Below the pieces are notes generated by a model that saw only the letters and a list, made by a program, of their open reading frames with translations, was not told the DNA's origin and made no database searches. From Armatimonadota bacterium (lineage in GTDB: Bacteria; Armatimonadota; Zipacnadia; Zipacnadales; UBA11051), in the NCBI GenBank assembly GCA_003542955.1, contig DPJP01000314.1, positions 601 through 5,728 of the forward strand: a DNA stretch of 5,128 nucleotides, in the 5' to 3' direction. The number at the start of each line of letters is the position of its first letter. Within the stretch, counting starts at the first letter, position 1. The position numbers were made by a program, and so were the translations under genes. Shown one piece after another: positions 3,928-5,128 of this stretch.

Positions 3928-5128
3928 TCACTCTCCCGCTGCAAAGCGGATCGAGTACAGGTCGGCGTTCTCCAGCAGCATCCGCAGCCGCACCGGCTGC
4001 CCCGCAAGGGCCCCGATGTCGCTCGAACCGTTCCAGCGTACCGCATGCTCGAGTTCGTTGCCGAAAAGCACCTCGGAATCGGCCAGAGAGAAGCCCTCGA
4101 TCGGTGATCCATCCGCCCTGCACAGCTCGAAATGCACCCGCCCGACGGCATCCGTGGCGTAGTTGACCACCAGCCGGCTGCCGCTGAAGATGAGCGGCCG
4201 CGTCAGCGCCTCCCCGGGCCGCCCACCGGCGTGGAGCGACACAAACCCATCAGTCCGGATTGTCCCGCGCCGCAGGCGCATCCCCGGGTGCCTGTAGTGC
4301 TCCGTCCAGTACACGGAGAGCTCATCCGGCGCCGTCTGGATCATCCCCCACGCCGGGTAGTTGTTGCGATCCGTCCACACCTCACGCTCCGCCGCGGGCC
4401 GGATGAACGCCTCCTCCCAGCGCTCAAAGTGCAGGCCGTCGCGGCTTGACATCAGGATCGCGTCGCTCACGCCCGGAGATGGGTGATCCGCGTACCTGGT
4501 CCGCTCCGGCACGAAGCGCGCGGGGAACCCAAGGTAGATGTGCGGCGCCCGCGGGTAGGGCTGGACCCCATTGGTGTACATGTGCTCCTTGCGCGTATCG
4601 GAGTACTCGACAAACACCACATCCGTCCACGTACGGAAGTCCTCGCTCGTGCAGGTCGCGATGTCGCGCACACCGTCGCGGCCCTTGCGGTGGAAGTCCA
4701 CGTACCGCCCCCTCAACGCGTCCCAGAACGCCAGATTCTGCGAATCGAATGCGCCATCCGTGATCGGCGCATGCTCCAGAAGCTCCCGCCACCGAAGGCC
4801 GTCGGCCGAAGCGAACACGCCGAGGCCCTTCCCATGGTGTGAGTAGCCCAGAGCCTTGTAGCGCTCATCCTCAGGCACATCCGGCCTGGCGTCGCGGAAC
4901 GGTGTGAAGTTGTGCGCCCCGCGCCCAACCCAGATGATGTTGTTGTCCGTCGAGCCCGCGAACTCAAACAGCCCCGCATTCACCCGCTCGAAGTGGATGC
5001 CGTCGCGACTCTCCGCCACGCAGCAGGCTTCACCATCCACGCCCGGCATCTCGCCCCGGTAGTACATCCGCACACGCTCGCCGTCCTGAAACACCACGAA
5101 GTAGGCCGAGGTGGGGCCCTCCCACGGC
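3928..5128 (-). CDS. Glycosidase-like five-bladed beta-propeller protein, N-terminus beyond window
   Basis: The gene is partial. The frame is open through the last base of the window, and the first full codon (5127-5125) already lies inside the protein (PWEGPTSAYF...), so the GTG at 5097 is not a start. About 399 residues are visible. Recurring blade motifs of the S-x-D/E-x-x-x-F/W kind appear as AESRDGIHFERV, ASADGLRWREL, CTSEDFRTWTD and MSSRDGLHFERW, followed by a last blade around ELSVYWTEHYRHPG. This is the pattern of the GH32/43/68-type five-bladed propeller superfamily. Segments such as STDNNIIW, AHNFTPF, FDSQNLAFWD and WTDRNNYPAW are rich in the acidic and aromatic residues expected in a sugar-binding pocket. 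The last 100 residues or so (from SLHAGGRPGE to NADLYSIRF) look like an added beta-sandwich. Secretion cannot be judged without the N-terminus. I recall similar unnamed proteins from polysaccharide-degrading bacteria. A carbohydrate-active role is likely by fold; substrate and even catalysis are unproven. Confidence 0.8.
   Translation of the reverse strand, partial: PWEGPTSAYFVVFQDGERVRMYYRGEMPGVDGEACCVAESRDGIHFERVNAGLFEFAGSTDNNIIWVGRGAHNFTPFRDARPDVPEDERYKALGYSHHGKGLGVFASADGLRWRELLEHAPITDGAFDSQNLAFWDALRGRYVDFHRKGRDGVRDIATCTSEDFRTWTDVVFVEYSDTRKEHMYTNGVQPYPRAPHIYLGFPARFVPERTRYADHPSPGVSDAILMSSRDGLHFERWEEAFIRPAAEREVWTDRNNYPAWGMIQTAPDELSVYWTEHYRHPGMRLRRGTIRTDGFVSLHAGGRPGEALTRPLIFSGSRLVVNYATDAVGRVHFELCRADGSPIEGFSLADSEVLFGNELEHAVRWNGSSDIGALAGQPVRLRMLLENADLYSIRFAAGE

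Noticed and set aside
4132..4846. Plus-strand frames (for example 4132-4449, 4483-4842) opposite the propeller gene
   Set aside because: The minus strand carries clear repeated blade motifs. The plus-strand products are Arg/Pro-rich and resemble no family.
1..5128. CRISPR array, tRNA or rRNA genes, insertion sequence or toxin-antitoxin pair
   Set aside because: Looked for and not seen: no regularly spaced repeats, no cloverleaf-like sequence, no transposase motifs, no terminal inverted repeats and no small gene pair with credible starts.

Overview
The window is GC-rich bacterial DNA with strong G/C preference at third codon positions. It carries four protein genes: three in tandem on the plus strand and one converging from the minus strand, cut by the right edge. 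The organism cannot be named from this sequence alone. The glutamine synthetase is of the short, non-adenylylated GSI-alpha type with an archaeal-like C-terminal region. The minus-strand gene belongs to a five-bladed propeller family that I associate with polysaccharide-degrading, mostly uncultured phyla such as Planctomycetota, Armatimonadota or Hydrogenedentota. That association is from memory and is an inference, not an assignment.

Layout. Bases 1-288 hold no convincing gene. They contain a possible extended -10 promoter (35-63) inside a near-perfect dyad (11-55), a hairpin-forming stretch (141-174) and a CACG-rich stretch (203-251). Bases 289-882 encode a SLOG/LOG-superfamily (TIGR00725-like) Rossmann nucleotide-binding protein. 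A 60-base gap follows. It holds an A10 tract, a 7-bp hairpin that reads as an intrinsic terminator only on the minus strand, and a 7-base sequence exactly complementary to the next gene's Shine-Dalgarno. Bases 943-2271 encode glutamine synthetase (glnA). After a 147-base gap with a strong hairpin (2305-2336), bases 2419-3915 encode a metallo-beta-lactamase/beta-CASP/RMMBL hydrolase of the RNA-nuclease type (COG1236-like). Only 12 bases later, the minus-strand gene (3928 to beyond 5128) ends: a glycosidase-like five-bladed propeller protein with a C-terminal sandwich-like region, missing its N-terminus.

How they work together. The three plus-strand genes could be one transcription unit, since no plus-strand intrinsic terminator with a U-tract is visible between them. 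No shared pathway is evident: ammonia assimilation, nucleotide-ligand binding and RNA processing are not a known module. The most interesting signal is the SLOG-glnA junction. There the glnA ribosome binding site can be sequestered by a pyrimidine tract that begins 2 bases after the SLOG stop codon, a layout suited to translational coupling. I found no evidence of a mobile element, CRISPR array, tRNA or rRNA, and no clear defence system.
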